A stretch of DNA of 7,239 nt from an uncultured Clostridia bacterium (GCA_937877675.1 CALEIS010000057.1:1-7239); one strand, 5' to 3'; shown: positions 1 to 7,005, counted from the stretch's first letter. The notes: a model not told the origin generated them from the letters alone. Made by a program: numbers and translations.

Positions 1-304
1 TTACAAAAAGATACTTGCTTATTTCCTCGATGAACGATGACTTAATTCCTGAACGCGTATCAATTCTATTATCAGCCACAACTTCAGATAGTTTTGCATA
101 ATATCTATCAATTAAAGCACACGCTTTCTCATAATCCTCTATCTTTTTTAAATTGAATTTAATTTTCGACATTTCTTCTACAAATGGCAAGTAATAATCT
201 TCTTTGAATGCAACCAACACTGTTGTACCATTTCTTATCTTGGTATCTATATTGTTACCATGTGGATGAAATTCTTGACGGTTTTGTTTTGAATTGTCAG
301 CCAT
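1..304 (-). CDS. Bpu10I-like restriction endonuclease, second subunit (N-terminal part, cut by window edge)
   Basis: This is an open frame of 101 codons from an ATG at 302-304 that runs off the left edge, so only the N-terminal part is visible. The start is well supported: AAGGTGAG (311-318) sits 6 bases upstream, and its AGG-TGA contains the stop codon of the preceding gene, so the two are translationally coupled with a 7-base gap. The visible protein is clearly a paralogue of its upstream neighbour. Shared landmarks in the same order are a YLP motif, an (R/E)YYAK helix, and SxFxEEISxYLF near the point where this copy is cut. The catalytic PD-(D/E)XK core expected in this family would lie beyond the window. 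Side-by-side divergent copies fit the alpha/beta architecture known for Bpu10I (CCTNAGC). The family name is recalled from motif resemblance, while the paralogy is read directly from the sequence. It could instead be a decayed duplicate; the missing half would decide. Confidence 0.7.
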   Translation of the reverse strand, partial: MADNSKQNRQEFHPHGNNIDTKIRNGTTVLVAFKEDYYLPFVEEMSKIKFNLKKIEDYEKACALIDRYYAKLSEVVADNRIDTRSGIKSSFIEEISKYLFV

Positions 305-311
305 ATAAATC

Positions 312-1088
312 TCACCTTAATAACTTTCCAGGCACAGATATTGTATCTTCTTTTGCTATATCTGCAATAGCGTCAACAATTTCATACCAATACAAATACA
401 ACGCCTCTGAATCAATTGGAGAATACTCATTTCTTCTTAAAACAAACATTTCAGAAAGTGTTGAATCCTGACGTGCTGCAATGATATGCTCATCTGCAAT
501 ACATTTATAACCCATCAAAACATATGTTTTTGAATTTGGAGAAGCACTCCTAATAGCTTTACTGGATGATTTTATTTCACCAAACATAGTTGCATCGAGA
601 TATGTTTTTACTTCCACTGCAACAATGGGTAATATCAATTCTGTTGAAGGTTGTCCATCAATGGATATGTTAACTTTTTTACCTATACAGAAATCCACAT
701 CTTTTGTAATGAGACCAATTCTTTTGTCGGTATTGATTTTAAGTCCAGCATAGATTTTCTTGTTATATACACCGAATTCTCCACTTGCAATTTCAGGAAT
801 ATCCTTGAATAAATATGTACTAATTTCTTCAAGAAAAGTTGATGCAAATTTGGATTGAGATGTAATAGAATATTTTGCTGAAAAAGCTTCAATTTTAGCA
901 TAATATTCATTGATAATTTTTGTCGCTTTTATAAAAGTGTTTTTGTCACTTTCTGAAAATGTAATGCCTAAAAGCTTTTCCTTTGTTGGCAAATACTCTT
1001 TTTCATAAAACTCTCTTATGTTTCTTCCGTGACCTTTGTAATTGGTATTTATTTTGTTCAATAAATTATTTTCATGGATATACAACAT
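312..1088 (-). CDS. Bpu10I-like type II restriction endonuclease subunit
   Basis: Predicted 258-residue PD-(D/E)XK nuclease, expected to act as one subunit of a site-specific endonuclease. I start it at ATG 1088 because GGGAGG (1096-1101) lies 7 bases upstream; a TTG five codons earlier would overlap that site. The N-terminal half is helical, with EYYAK (about 62-66) and TFLEEIS (about 84-90). The likely catalytic core is KDVDF (about 129-133; Asp130/Asp132) followed after a strand and turn by VAVEVKTYLD (about 156-165; Glu159, Lys161), a spacing typical of PD-(D/E)XK folds. A conserved-looking SPNSKTYVLMGYK stretch follows. Overall shape and motifs resemble the Bpu10I/DdeI-type family (Pfam RE_Bpu10I), which I infer rather than prove. 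It is the third gene of the helicase-methylase-nuclease block and directly precedes a paralogue, so the active enzyme is probably a heterodimer cutting an asymmetric site. The recognition sequence cannot be read. Confidence 0.75.
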   Translation of the reverse strand: MLYIHENNLLNKINTNYKGHGRNIREFYEKEYLPTKEKLLGITFSESDKNTFIKATKIINEYYAKIEAFSAKYSITSQSKFASTFLEEISTYLFKDIPEIASGEFGVYNKKIYAGLKINTDKRIGLITKDVDFCIGKKVNISIDGQPSTELILPIVAVEVKTYLDATMFGEIKSSSKAIRSASPNSKTYVLMGYKCIADEHIIAARQDSTLSEMFVLRRNEYSPIDSEALYLYWYEIVDAIADIAKEDTISVPGKLLR

Positions 1089-1095
1089 ATATGAA

Positions 1096-1101
1096 CCTCC
1101 C
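1096..1101 (-). promoter_or_regulatory. Ribosome binding site that sets the nuclease start
   Basis: GGGAGG on the minus strand lies 7 bases before the ATG at 1088. Its position inside the longer TTG-initiated frame argues against the TTG start at 1103. Confidence 0.75.
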
Positions 1102-1118
1102 AATTTTTATGAATTACT

Positions 1119-1173
1119 ACATTCAATGTGAATTTTACACTTTTGACATATGCTATGGTTACTCTGTAAATTC
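1119..1173 (-). promoter_or_regulatory. Methylase-nuclease spacer with palindrome and inverted repeat
   Basis: The 84-bp spacer between methylase stop and nuclease start holds two adjoining symmetric elements. ACATTCAATGT (1119-1129) is a perfect 11-bp palindrome around one base. Immediately next to it, GAATTTTACA (1130-1139) pairs with TGTAAATTC (1165-1173), leaving one bulged T and a 25-base loop. In RNA this could form an intercistronic hairpin; in DNA it could be a protein-binding site controlling nuclease expression. I found no strong minus-strand promoter here: the best match, TTCACA-17-TAAAAA at 1104-1132, would start transcription within the ribosome binding site. A regulatory role is inference. 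Confidence 0.4.
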
Positions 1174-2342
1174 TATTCCTTCTTTTTACTCTTCCGTCTG
1201 TTCTTCTTTAAAATATTAATAATCCTTAAAAATTCCCGTGCACTTACTTCTACAAGTTTTACAGGAACAGCATTTCCAATTTGAAGAGCAGCTTTTGTTA
1301 GAGAATTACTAAATATAAAATCATCTGGAAATGTTTGTAATCTTGCTGCCTCTCGTATAGAAATCGCTCTATCTTGTGCATAATGTCCGTATCTACCCTT
1401 GCTGTAACACAAACAACCACCTGTAATTGTAGGAGAAGGTCTATCAGGATTCATAATACCATAAACATCCTGATGCCCTTCAAATTTTTTTCCGTTTTTT
1501 TTCTTCTTGTGACAATCTAAAATCATATCATCTGGCAAACAATTTCGAGAACCACCATGTTCACGGATATATCTGATTTTTATCAAATTATTTTCATTAA
1601 GATTTGCACATTTGTGATTGTGTATTTCTGGATTCGCAACATATGTCTCTCCTGCAGCTATTTCAGGCAAATCACCTATTGCTGTTTTTACTGTTACCCA
1701 TGGTTGCAAATTGTTTGTACCTAATGCATTATGGGTTTCTTGAGGCAATTGGAATTCAGCACCATATTGCTGCAATTCATTATAAATATCCATCCTAATT
1801 CCATGAAGGACAAAGCGCCTTCTTAACTGTGGAACACCATAATTAGCAGCATTTAAAATTCCGAAATGAACAAGATATTTTTCTTCATCTTTACCATTTT
1901 CGTTTTCTAATCTTTCTAAAAACTCCCCTAGTATTCCTTGGTTTGTAACAGTACTTATACCAGGCACATTTTCCATCAATATAAATGGTGGATAAATTTC
2001 TTCTATGATGCGCAGATACTCAAACAATAGTTTTTTTCGTTCTTCTTCAGGTTTATCTTTATTTTTAGGATTTTGCATTGAAAAGTTTTGACATGGTGGA
2101 CAACCAGCAAGAAGATATAGTTCATCCTTTTTTATTCTTGCTGATTTCAATATTTCTTGACCAGTCACTGTACAAATATCTGTATTTAATACGCGCACAT
2201 CAGCAAGCGGCGGATATGCCAAATACACATCTACTGCATCACGGTCAATTTCAACTGCGGCTTTCACAGCAAATCCTGCTTGTGTAAGTCCACATGAAAC
2301 GCCACCACAACCTGAAAAAAGGTCAATTGCCTTAACTGCCAT
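1173..2342 (-). CDS. DNA (cytosine-5-)-methyltransferase of the restriction-modification operon
   Basis: Transfers a methyl group from S-adenosylmethionine to carbon 5 of cytosine, protecting host sites from the neighbouring nuclease. With the ATG at 2342 it is 389 residues, normal for a bacterial single-chain m5C enzyme, and the motifs are complete and in order: I DLFSGCGG (about 7-14), IV GCPPCQ with catalytic Cys84, VI ENV (124-126), VIII QLRRR (172-176), IX RPSPTIT (301-307) and X GNAVP (356-360). The target-recognition region lies between VIII and IX (about 180-300) and includes a lysine-rich stretch encoded by A7 and A8 runs. AGGAG (2352-2356) is 9 bases from ATG 2342 but only 3 from an in-frame ATG at 2348, so I prefer 2342; with 2348 the protein gains Met-Lys. 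Either start overlaps the helicase end, giving coupled translation. There is no N-terminal helix-turn-helix extension, so self-repression by the methylase is not evident. The C-terminus is very basic. Confidence 0.95.
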   Translation of the reverse strand: MAVKAIDLFSGCGGVSCGLTQAGFAVKAAVEIDRDAVDVYLAYPPLADVRVLNTDICTVTGQEILKSARIKKDELYLLAGCPPCQNFSMQNPKNKDKPEEERKKLLFEYLRIIEEIYPPFILMENVPGISTVTNQGILGEFLERLENENGKDEEKYLVHFGILNAANYGVPQLRRRFVLHGIRMDIYNELQQYGAEFQLPQETHNALGTNNLQPWVTVKTAIGDLPEIAAGETYVANPEIHNHKCANLNENNLIKIRYIREHGGSRNCLPDDMILDCHKKKKNGKKFEGHQDVYGIMNPDRPSPTITGGCLCYSKGRYGHYAQDRAISIREAARLQTFPDDFIFSNSLTKAALQIGNAVPVKLVEVSAREFLRIINILKKNRRKSKKKE

Positions 2343-5235
2343 TTTCATTCTCTCCTATATCAAAAGCGGCTATACTTCTTTCTCCAGACGGAGTATTAAT
2401 TCTTGGTGGTCTTTTTGAGCTAACAAATTCTTGTTTTTCTTGTGAACACATTGCTCTAAAATCACACCTATCACAATTGTTCTCACAAGGGCGCATAGGA
2501 AAATCATTGGATAAAATGCCACTAACCGCCCACTCTATCACACCAATCGCTTTTTCCACAGAATCATCATCAACTGGAATTGCTGTTCTTCTGTTATCCT
2601 TAAGTGTGTGAATATATCCCGTTTCAACATTTTCACCCATAATTTCTTTCGCAGCTTTTGAATAAAGCTGAACTTGTATAGACATATCTCGCCAATCATA
2701 ATCAACACAATGTTCTGGCAATTCCATTGTTTTAAAATCTATCACATCTGCCGTAGTTATTCCACGTTCTGGTTCTTCCTTCAACAATAAATCAATAGCA
2801 CCTGTTATAAGCGCATCTTTCACAGAAAGTTCAAACCTAGCTTCATCTTGTCTTAATCTACCAAAATCAGATGCATACTGTGTTGAATATTCTTGTAAAA
2901 TTCTCTGTAAAAGGTTTTTAGCTCTTTCATATGAACCAGGTCGATTTATAGGGTCATTACTAGGAAAAACATGCTTTAACATAAAAGTATCATTTACAAC
3001 ATTTGTAACCTCATCCAAAGTCGGAGCATTAGTTTTGAACCGCTGATGCAATCTTTCCAATGTTGTATGACTGGTTTTACCAAAACCAAAAAGTTCAGGC
3101 ACAGCAGCATTGTAACCATATATGGTAGATAATTTATATAAATATGGACAGGTAAGATAACTTTTCACAGAAGAATAATCCGTAGGAAACTCGCCTTCAT
3201 CAAACCTGGGAGACGGAGCCATTTTTTCATACAACTGGTCACATTCAAAATCCTCTCTCATATCATCATGAATAAGATTAGTTGTAAACCTTGATGGTGA
3301 TTTATTTCGTTTCAAGCCTGGGTGACAAGCACTACCACTCAAATATAATACTCTTTCCGCTCTAGTTATTGCTGTGTAAAACAACCTTGCCTCGTCTTCA
3401 AGACGATTACCATATGCTCCTCGAGCAACAGCATTCTTCATAAGTGATACTGGAACAATACCATTATAACTAGCAGCATCTCCTGGAAATCTTCGGCTAA
3501 CTAAATCCGCCACAAATACCACAGGGAATTCCAGCCCCTTAACTTTATGGATTGTAGAAATATTAACAGCATTATCTCTTGTAATATAATCAATTGGTTC
3601 TAATTCATAACTATTCTTTGCGATATTTTGAAAGTAGTTCAGCATCTCACAATATCTCCAAGAATCATCAATACTTATATAGGTTTGTTCCACATCAAGT
3701 ATAATTTTACTAAAAAGTCCCATATCCCTCAATGCAATTTCATCGTCCATATTTCGTATCATAAAAGCATCTAATAAATCATGTAGAAATTGCTGTGGAT
3801 ACACCTTTCTTCTAGCACCGCCAGTTCTTGGAGCATGGATTTCATACTGCCATTTTTGAAGAACAGTAAAATATTTTAATTTATCTGCATATGGGAATGC
3901 AGGCAAAACCGATTCGTTAAAATGACGCTCGGCTTTTTCTCGATTATTATTACTATCCCTTAACAATTCCATTGTATCAAGTACAGATTGTGCGTATGGT
4001 CTATCAAAAATCCCACCTTCGCCTGTTGTTTTTACGGGAATACCAAGCTCCTTGAGGGCATTAACATACTGAACATCTCTGTTTTCACCATTACGAGAAC
4101 GAATGCCACGCAACAAAATTGCAAAATCACTATATGTTAAACCGCGACGAGACCTTTCCGTGCCATCTGAATTATACTCAATATATGTTGTTCCAACTAA
4201 CGACTGTATTCGTTGCGCAATCCATTTTGCTTCTTCCTCTCGTGTCTTAAACCAAAGCTTTCTCATATCTTGAATATTGCCATCTGCATGTGATGATATA
4301 TCTTTAGACAATCTTTCGTAATTTAAATTACTTTGAACAAAACGATTTGCAGTTTCTACAATAGCTTTTGTACTTCTGAAGTTAACAAGAAGTTTATGCA
4401 CAGAAACATTTTCGTATCGTTCAGAAAAAGTCAAAATATTTTGTACATTTGCACCTCTCCACCCATATATTGCCTGGTCATCATCTCCAACAACAAAAAG
4501 TGAATCCAAAAATAATGAAAATGAACTTATAAAAGCTTCCTGTATAGGATTGATATCTTGATATTCATCCACAAAAAGATATTGATATTTTTCAATATCC
4601 GTATCTTTTTTGTCAGTAATTTTACTTAATTCTTCTACTGCAAGACGAATAGCATAAGAAAAATCCATATAGCCATCATGCTCTAGAGTTTCTTTTAACT
4701 TTATTAAAGAATTGTATAATACAATATCTTCCTTTTTAATTAACTCAAATGAAATATTTTCATTATTCACCGTCTGCCATGCAGAAGTTAAATCCTGAAT
4801 TTGCCTGAAATACCCTGCACCTGAACGACGAAGCCCTAACTTACTATAACGAGACATAACAAATAAAATCAAACCATTTGAATCTAAAATATCATATTGT
4901 CTATATGAAGCATTAATGTTACCCAACAATTTTTGACAGAAAGAATCAATTGTACCAATAAACATTGCACCAATGTAGTTTTCTGGATAACCTAATTTAT
5001 GTAAAGCTTCAGCAACTCTTCTTTTTATTGATTCGGCTGCTTTTTCCGTAAAAGTAAATGCAACAATACTGTCTGGATTCGCACCTTTAGATATTAAATA
5101 TGCAATTTTGTATGCCAAAGTGCGTGATTTACCAGAACCTGCACATGCTAAACATAAAATATTTTTTCTATCATCAATAACAGCATCATACTGTTCTTTT
5201 GTAAGGTTTTCCAACAAAATTTCTTGAATTGTCAT
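2332..5235 (-). CDS. UvrD/Rep-family (SF1A) helicase fused to RecB-like Fe-S nuclease
   Basis: Predicted ATP-driven 3'-5' DNA translocase with a C-terminal nuclease, 967 residues from ATG 5235. Helicase motifs in order: Q motif LTKEQYDAV (about 11-19), Walker A AGSGKS (32-37), TFTEKAA (about 61-67), TIDSF (95-99), DEYQD (223-227), GDDDQAIYGWRG (250-261), NFRST (285-289), TIHKVKGLEF (561-570) and YTAITRAER (620-628). The nuclease half has LTCPYLY (Cys696), His723, GAIDLL (Asp815), IDFKT (Asp833, Lys835) and QVQLY (854-858). Cys917, Cys921, Cys924 and Cys930 follow; one upstream Cys plus three spaced C-x2-C-x5-C is the AddB-type iron-sulfur staple. Nothing essential looks missing, so both activities are probably intact. 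The layout (one motor plus one nuclease per chain) resembles AdnA/AdnB more than GajB or plain UvrD. A TTG at 5265 extends the frame by 10 codons but has no ribosome site; the ATG has only a weak purine-rich one. The stop overlaps the methylase start, tying it to restriction-modification. It could act in repair instead. Confidence 0.88.
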   Translation of the reverse strand: MTIQEILLENLTKEQYDAVIDDRKNILCLACAGSGKSRTLAYKIAYLISKGANPDSIVAFTFTEKAAESIKRRVAEALHKLGYPENYIGAMFIGTIDSFCQKLLGNINASYRQYDILDSNGLILFVMSRYSKLGLRRSGAGYFRQIQDLTSAWQTVNNENISFELIKKEDIVLYNSLIKLKETLEHDGYMDFSYAIRLAVEELSKITDKKDTDIEKYQYLFVDEYQDINPIQEAFISSFSLFLDSLFVVGDDDQAIYGWRGANVQNILTFSERYENVSVHKLLVNFRSTKAIVETANRFVQSNLNYERLSKDISSHADGNIQDMRKLWFKTREEEAKWIAQRIQSLVGTTYIEYNSDGTERSRRGLTYSDFAILLRGIRSRNGENRDVQYVNALKELGIPVKTTGEGGIFDRPYAQSVLDTMELLRDSNNNREKAERHFNESVLPAFPYADKLKYFTVLQKWQYEIHAPRTGGARRKVYPQQFLHDLLDAFMIRNMDDEIALRDMGLFSKIILDVEQTYISIDDSWRYCEMLNYFQNIAKNSYELEPIDYITRDNAVNISTIHKVKGLEFPVVFVADLVSRRFPGDAASYNGIVPVSLMKNAVARGAYGNRLEDEARLFYTAITRAERVLYLSGSACHPGLKRNKSPSRFTTNLIHDDMREDFECDQLYEKMAPSPRFDEGEFPTDYSSVKSYLTCPYLYKLSTIYGYNAAVPELFGFGKTSHTTLERLHQRFKTNAPTLDEVTNVVNDTFMLKHVFPSNDPINRPGSYERAKNLLQRILQEYSTQYASDFGRLRQDEARFELSVKDALITGAIDLLLKEEPERGITTADVIDFKTMELPEHCVDYDWRDMSIQVQLYSKAAKEIMGENVETGYIHTLKDNRRTAIPVDDDSVEKAIGVIEWAVSGILSNDFPMRPCENNCDRCDFRAMCSQEKQEFVSSKRPPRINTPSGERSIAAFDIGENENGS

Positions 5236-5305
5236 AGCTTTTTCTCTCTTTCTTCTTAATTTCAAAGATGCTGTTGAAAAGACGCGTGTTCACTTTATTT
5301 TTTTA

Positions 5306-5334
5306 ATTATATCACACAATTCTTTAACACACAA
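5306..5334 (-). promoter_or_regulatory. Strong sigma-A promoter for the helicase-RM operon
   Basis: Read on the minus strand: -35 TTGTGT (5329-5334), an exact 17-base spacer, and a perfect -10 TATAAT (5306-5311) preceded by TGA, which is an extended -10. An AT-rich tract follows, including a T7 run on the plus strand. The predicted transcript starts near 5299, giving a leader of about 65 bases before ATG 5235. It lies just downstream of the terminator closing the Kiwa-like operon, so the two blocks appear to be separate transcription units. Confidence 0.75.
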
Positions 5335-5393
5335 CATTTTCTAACAAAACAACTATGTCCACCAGCTACATTATATACTAGTTAATAGCAAAG

Positions 5394-5420
5394 GCAGCAC
5401 CAAATATTTTCTGGTGCTGC
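5394..5420 (-). terminator. Rho-independent terminator after the kwaA-like gene
   Basis: GCAGCACCA (5394-5402) pairs perfectly with TGGTGCTGC (5412-5420), a 9-bp GC-rich stem with a 9-base loop, beginning 8 bases after the kwaA-like stop codon. On the minus strand the stem is followed by CTTTGCTATT, a broken U-tract, so termination may be incomplete. On the plus strand a T-rich stretch with a T6 run also follows a few bases later, so it could act in both directions, although no plus-strand gene needs it. Confidence 0.7.
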
Positions 5421-5428
5421 TTGCTAAA

Positions 5429-6016
5429 TTATTTTTTAGAAATAAAAATAAAATCTTCTTTTCCACTACCTGTATACGTTTCGTCTTTCACTATAACAGT
5501 GTCCTTATCAACAATGATAATTGACGAAATTACTTCATCTGTACTTTTTGACTTAACTTTTGCTTCATACACTTTATATCCTAAAAATTGAAGTACAGGA
5601 TTCATATATGTCATGTGATTTGAAATATAAATATAACCTACGAGTATCATTAAAAATACCAGAACAAAAACATCAACGATACTATTTAGTGTTAATCCTA
5701 AACATGATAATAAATATATCGATATATAATTGAAATATATGTTTCCCGTTTGGTCTTCTACCTCTAAAATTTCATAGTGGTGCATACCGTCTTTCTTTTT
5801 AGAAATAATGTACAAATACACAAATGATACTACGCACAATGCAACAAGTATCACAACTATATAGTCATTAATCTCATCAAAAAACTGTGCATTTTTAAGT
5901 TTATTAATTGAAAACACAAGTATGCCTTCATCAGTACATCTTTCCAATATATTTTTTATTATCAACAAAATATATAGCGGGATATATGACGAGATAAACA
6001 ACATTATTCTTCTCAA
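5429..6016 (-). CDS. kwaA: KwaA-like four-helix membrane protein of a Kiwa defence system
   Basis: Predicted inner-membrane protein of 195 residues with four hydrophobic segments at about 5-21, 52-72, 94-111 and 113-132. A short loop (about 73-93) lies between helices 2 and 3, and a soluble beta-rich C-terminal tail (about 133-195) begins NPVLQFLGYKVYEAKVKS. Size, four helices and pairing with a DUF4868 protein match KwaA, the membrane component of Kiwa, which is reported to sense phage at the membrane and to work with KwaB. The identification rests on architecture and partner more than on any catalytic motif. The start is a TTG (6014-6016): a perfect AAAGGAGG (6026-6033) sits 9 bases upstream, whereas the in-frame ATG at 6004 would be 21 bases away. 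The TTG overlaps the TGA of the upstream gene by 3 bases, giving coupled translation. The gene is followed at once by a terminator. Confidence 0.75.
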   Translation of the reverse strand: MRRIMLFISSYIPLYILLIIKNILERCTDEGILVFSINKLKNAQFFDEINDYIVVILVALCVVSFVYLYIISKKKDGMHHYEILEVEDQTGNIYFNYISIYLLSCLGLTLNSIVDVFVLVFLMILVGYIYISNHMTYMNPVLQFLGYKVYEAKVKSKSTDEVISSIIIVDKDTVIVKDETYTGSGKEDFIFISKK

Positions 6017-7005
6017 TTAGCACTGCCTCCTTTACTACCTGCCTGATATTCCTGAATTGCTGCCGCAATCATTTTGTTACTAGTTAAAGCATCAATAACA
6101 TAGTGTCTTAAAAGCAGGTTTAATATTTCTGGAATACTTTCTTTGTTGTCATATATTATTTCTCCGTCTTCAGATGTTTTTAAAGATAAATTGAATTCCT
6201 TAATTACTTTTGGAATTTCATCTTTCTTTTCTGTAACTTCATCAAACCCTTTAGCTAAAATCACTTTAGTAAGACGTGCTAAAAACCTGCCATTTGATTC
6301 GCAATCAGATAAAAAGGTTTCCGTATTTGTTAACACACCACTTTTCTTAATCGTCTCGGTGTTATCATGTAAAATTTTTGAAAAAACATCTTTGTAAGCA
6401 AACATTGTATTAAAAGTATTCCTGTTTAAAATATAATATGCATCACTTAACAAAAATGCATCCACATGTGAATTAATAGTGATAATGTCTTTTGTAAATG
6501 GTTTTAATAATCCGCCTGAAAGTGTGAATTTTTGACTCTTTCTATATGCAGTAGAAGGGTGAACATATTTTTTGAACATATAAAGTTTTTTATCATTTGC
6601 AAAAATTTGTATTACCAAAAAATTAAATTTTGACAAGTCCGTTTCCTTTGTTACAACATTTTCATCATTATAATTTACTGTTAATTCATCAATAATCTCT
6701 TTCCCGTGAATAACATCTTCACTATCAACAACTTGAACAGAATCATCAATAGATATTTCTAAATCATAAATATCTATTGTTCTCTTACCAATTTCATCTG
6801 ATAAAAAGCCAAATGATTCAACAATTACCTTTTTAATATCATCTAAAGTTGTCTTTAAGATAGAACCTTTGTAACGTTTTTTACGATAGTTGTCCTGATT
6901 AACTAACATTACATTAATTTCTGCAACACCAGTCTCAACAGCATCCAAAAATTCGTCCAGTTCTTTTTTTATATCGTCTTTTTTTCTGAGTTTATCCTTT
7001 TCCAT
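6013..7005 (-). CDS. kwaB: KwaB-like DUF4868 protein of a Kiwa defence system
   Basis: Predicted soluble protein of 330 residues, close to the usual KwaB length (a little over 300). No signal peptide or membrane segment is seen. The first ~25 residues are highly charged and helical. The region I match to DUF4868 begins around residue 127: FNFLVIQIFANDKKLYMFKKY, then a glycine turn LSGGLLKPF (162-170), then VDAFLLSDAYYILNRNTFNTMF (181-202), where the family typically has an Asp and an Ile-Leu-Asn-(K/R) pattern followed by a phenylalanine-rich helix. The C-terminus has a leucine-rich helix (about 291-318). KwaB is the effector of Kiwa and has been reported to bind DNA and block phage replication and late transcription; which residues do this cannot be read here. 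ATG 7005 has AAAGGAG (7015-7021) 9 bases upstream. Here kwaB precedes kwaA, the reverse of the order I recall for the E. coli system. Confidence 0.75.
   Translation of the reverse strand: MEKDKLRKKDDIKKELDEFLDAVETGVAEINVMLVNQDNYRKKRYKGSILKTTLDDIKKVIVESFGFLSDEIGKRTIDIYDLEISIDDSVQVVDSEDVIHGKEIIDELTVNYNDENVVTKETDLSKFNFLVIQIFANDKKLYMFKKYVHPSTAYRKSQKFTLSGGLLKPFTKDIITINSHVDAFLLSDAYYILNRNTFNTMFAYKDVFSKILHDNTETIKKSGVLTNTETFLSDCESNGRFLARLTKVILAKGFDEVTEKKDEIPKVIKEFNLSLKTSEDGEIIYDNKESIPEILNLLLRHYVIDALTSNKMIAAAIQEYQAGSKGGSAN
6026..6033 (-). promoter_or_regulatory. Perfect Shine-Dalgarno selecting a TTG start
   Basis: AAAGGAGG on the minus strand lies inside the 3' end of the kwaB-like gene, 9 bases before the TTG at 6016 and 21 bases before the next in-frame ATG. 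The spacing favours the TTG. Confidence 0.7.

Noticed and set aside
208..471. Plus-strand frame of 87 codons
   Set aside because: It lies opposite the two nuclease genes, has no ribosome site and has a low-complexity, unlikely composition.
683..910. Minus-strand frame of 75 codons
   Set aside because: It is a shifted frame entirely inside the Bpu10I-like nuclease gene, whose own frame carries the conserved motifs.
983..1219. Plus-strand frame of 78 codons
   Set aside because: It straddles the nuclease start, the spacer and the methylase end on the opposite strand, and resembles no recognisable protein.
1604..1798. Plus-strand frame of 64 codons
   Set aside because: It is a shadow opposite the methylase recognition region.
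2078..2287. Plus-strand frame of 69 codons
   Set aside because: It is opposite methylase motifs I-IV, which explain the sequence constraint.
2332..5235. Helicase as GajB of a Gabija system
   Set aside because: There is no GajA-like OLD nuclease nearby, and this protein is much longer than GajB and carries its own RecB-like nuclease.
1173..5235. DISARM system (helicase plus m5C methylase)
   Set aside because: No DrmA/DrmB/DrmC-like genes are present and the helicase is of the UvrD type, not the SNF2-like type.
5236..5265. TTG start giving a 977-residue helicase
   Set aside because: No ribosome site precedes the TTG, and the ATG at 5235 places the Q motif at the usual distance from the N-terminus.
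6143..6397. Plus-strand frame of 84 codons
   Set aside because: It is opposite the kwaB-like gene, with no ribosome site or promoter.
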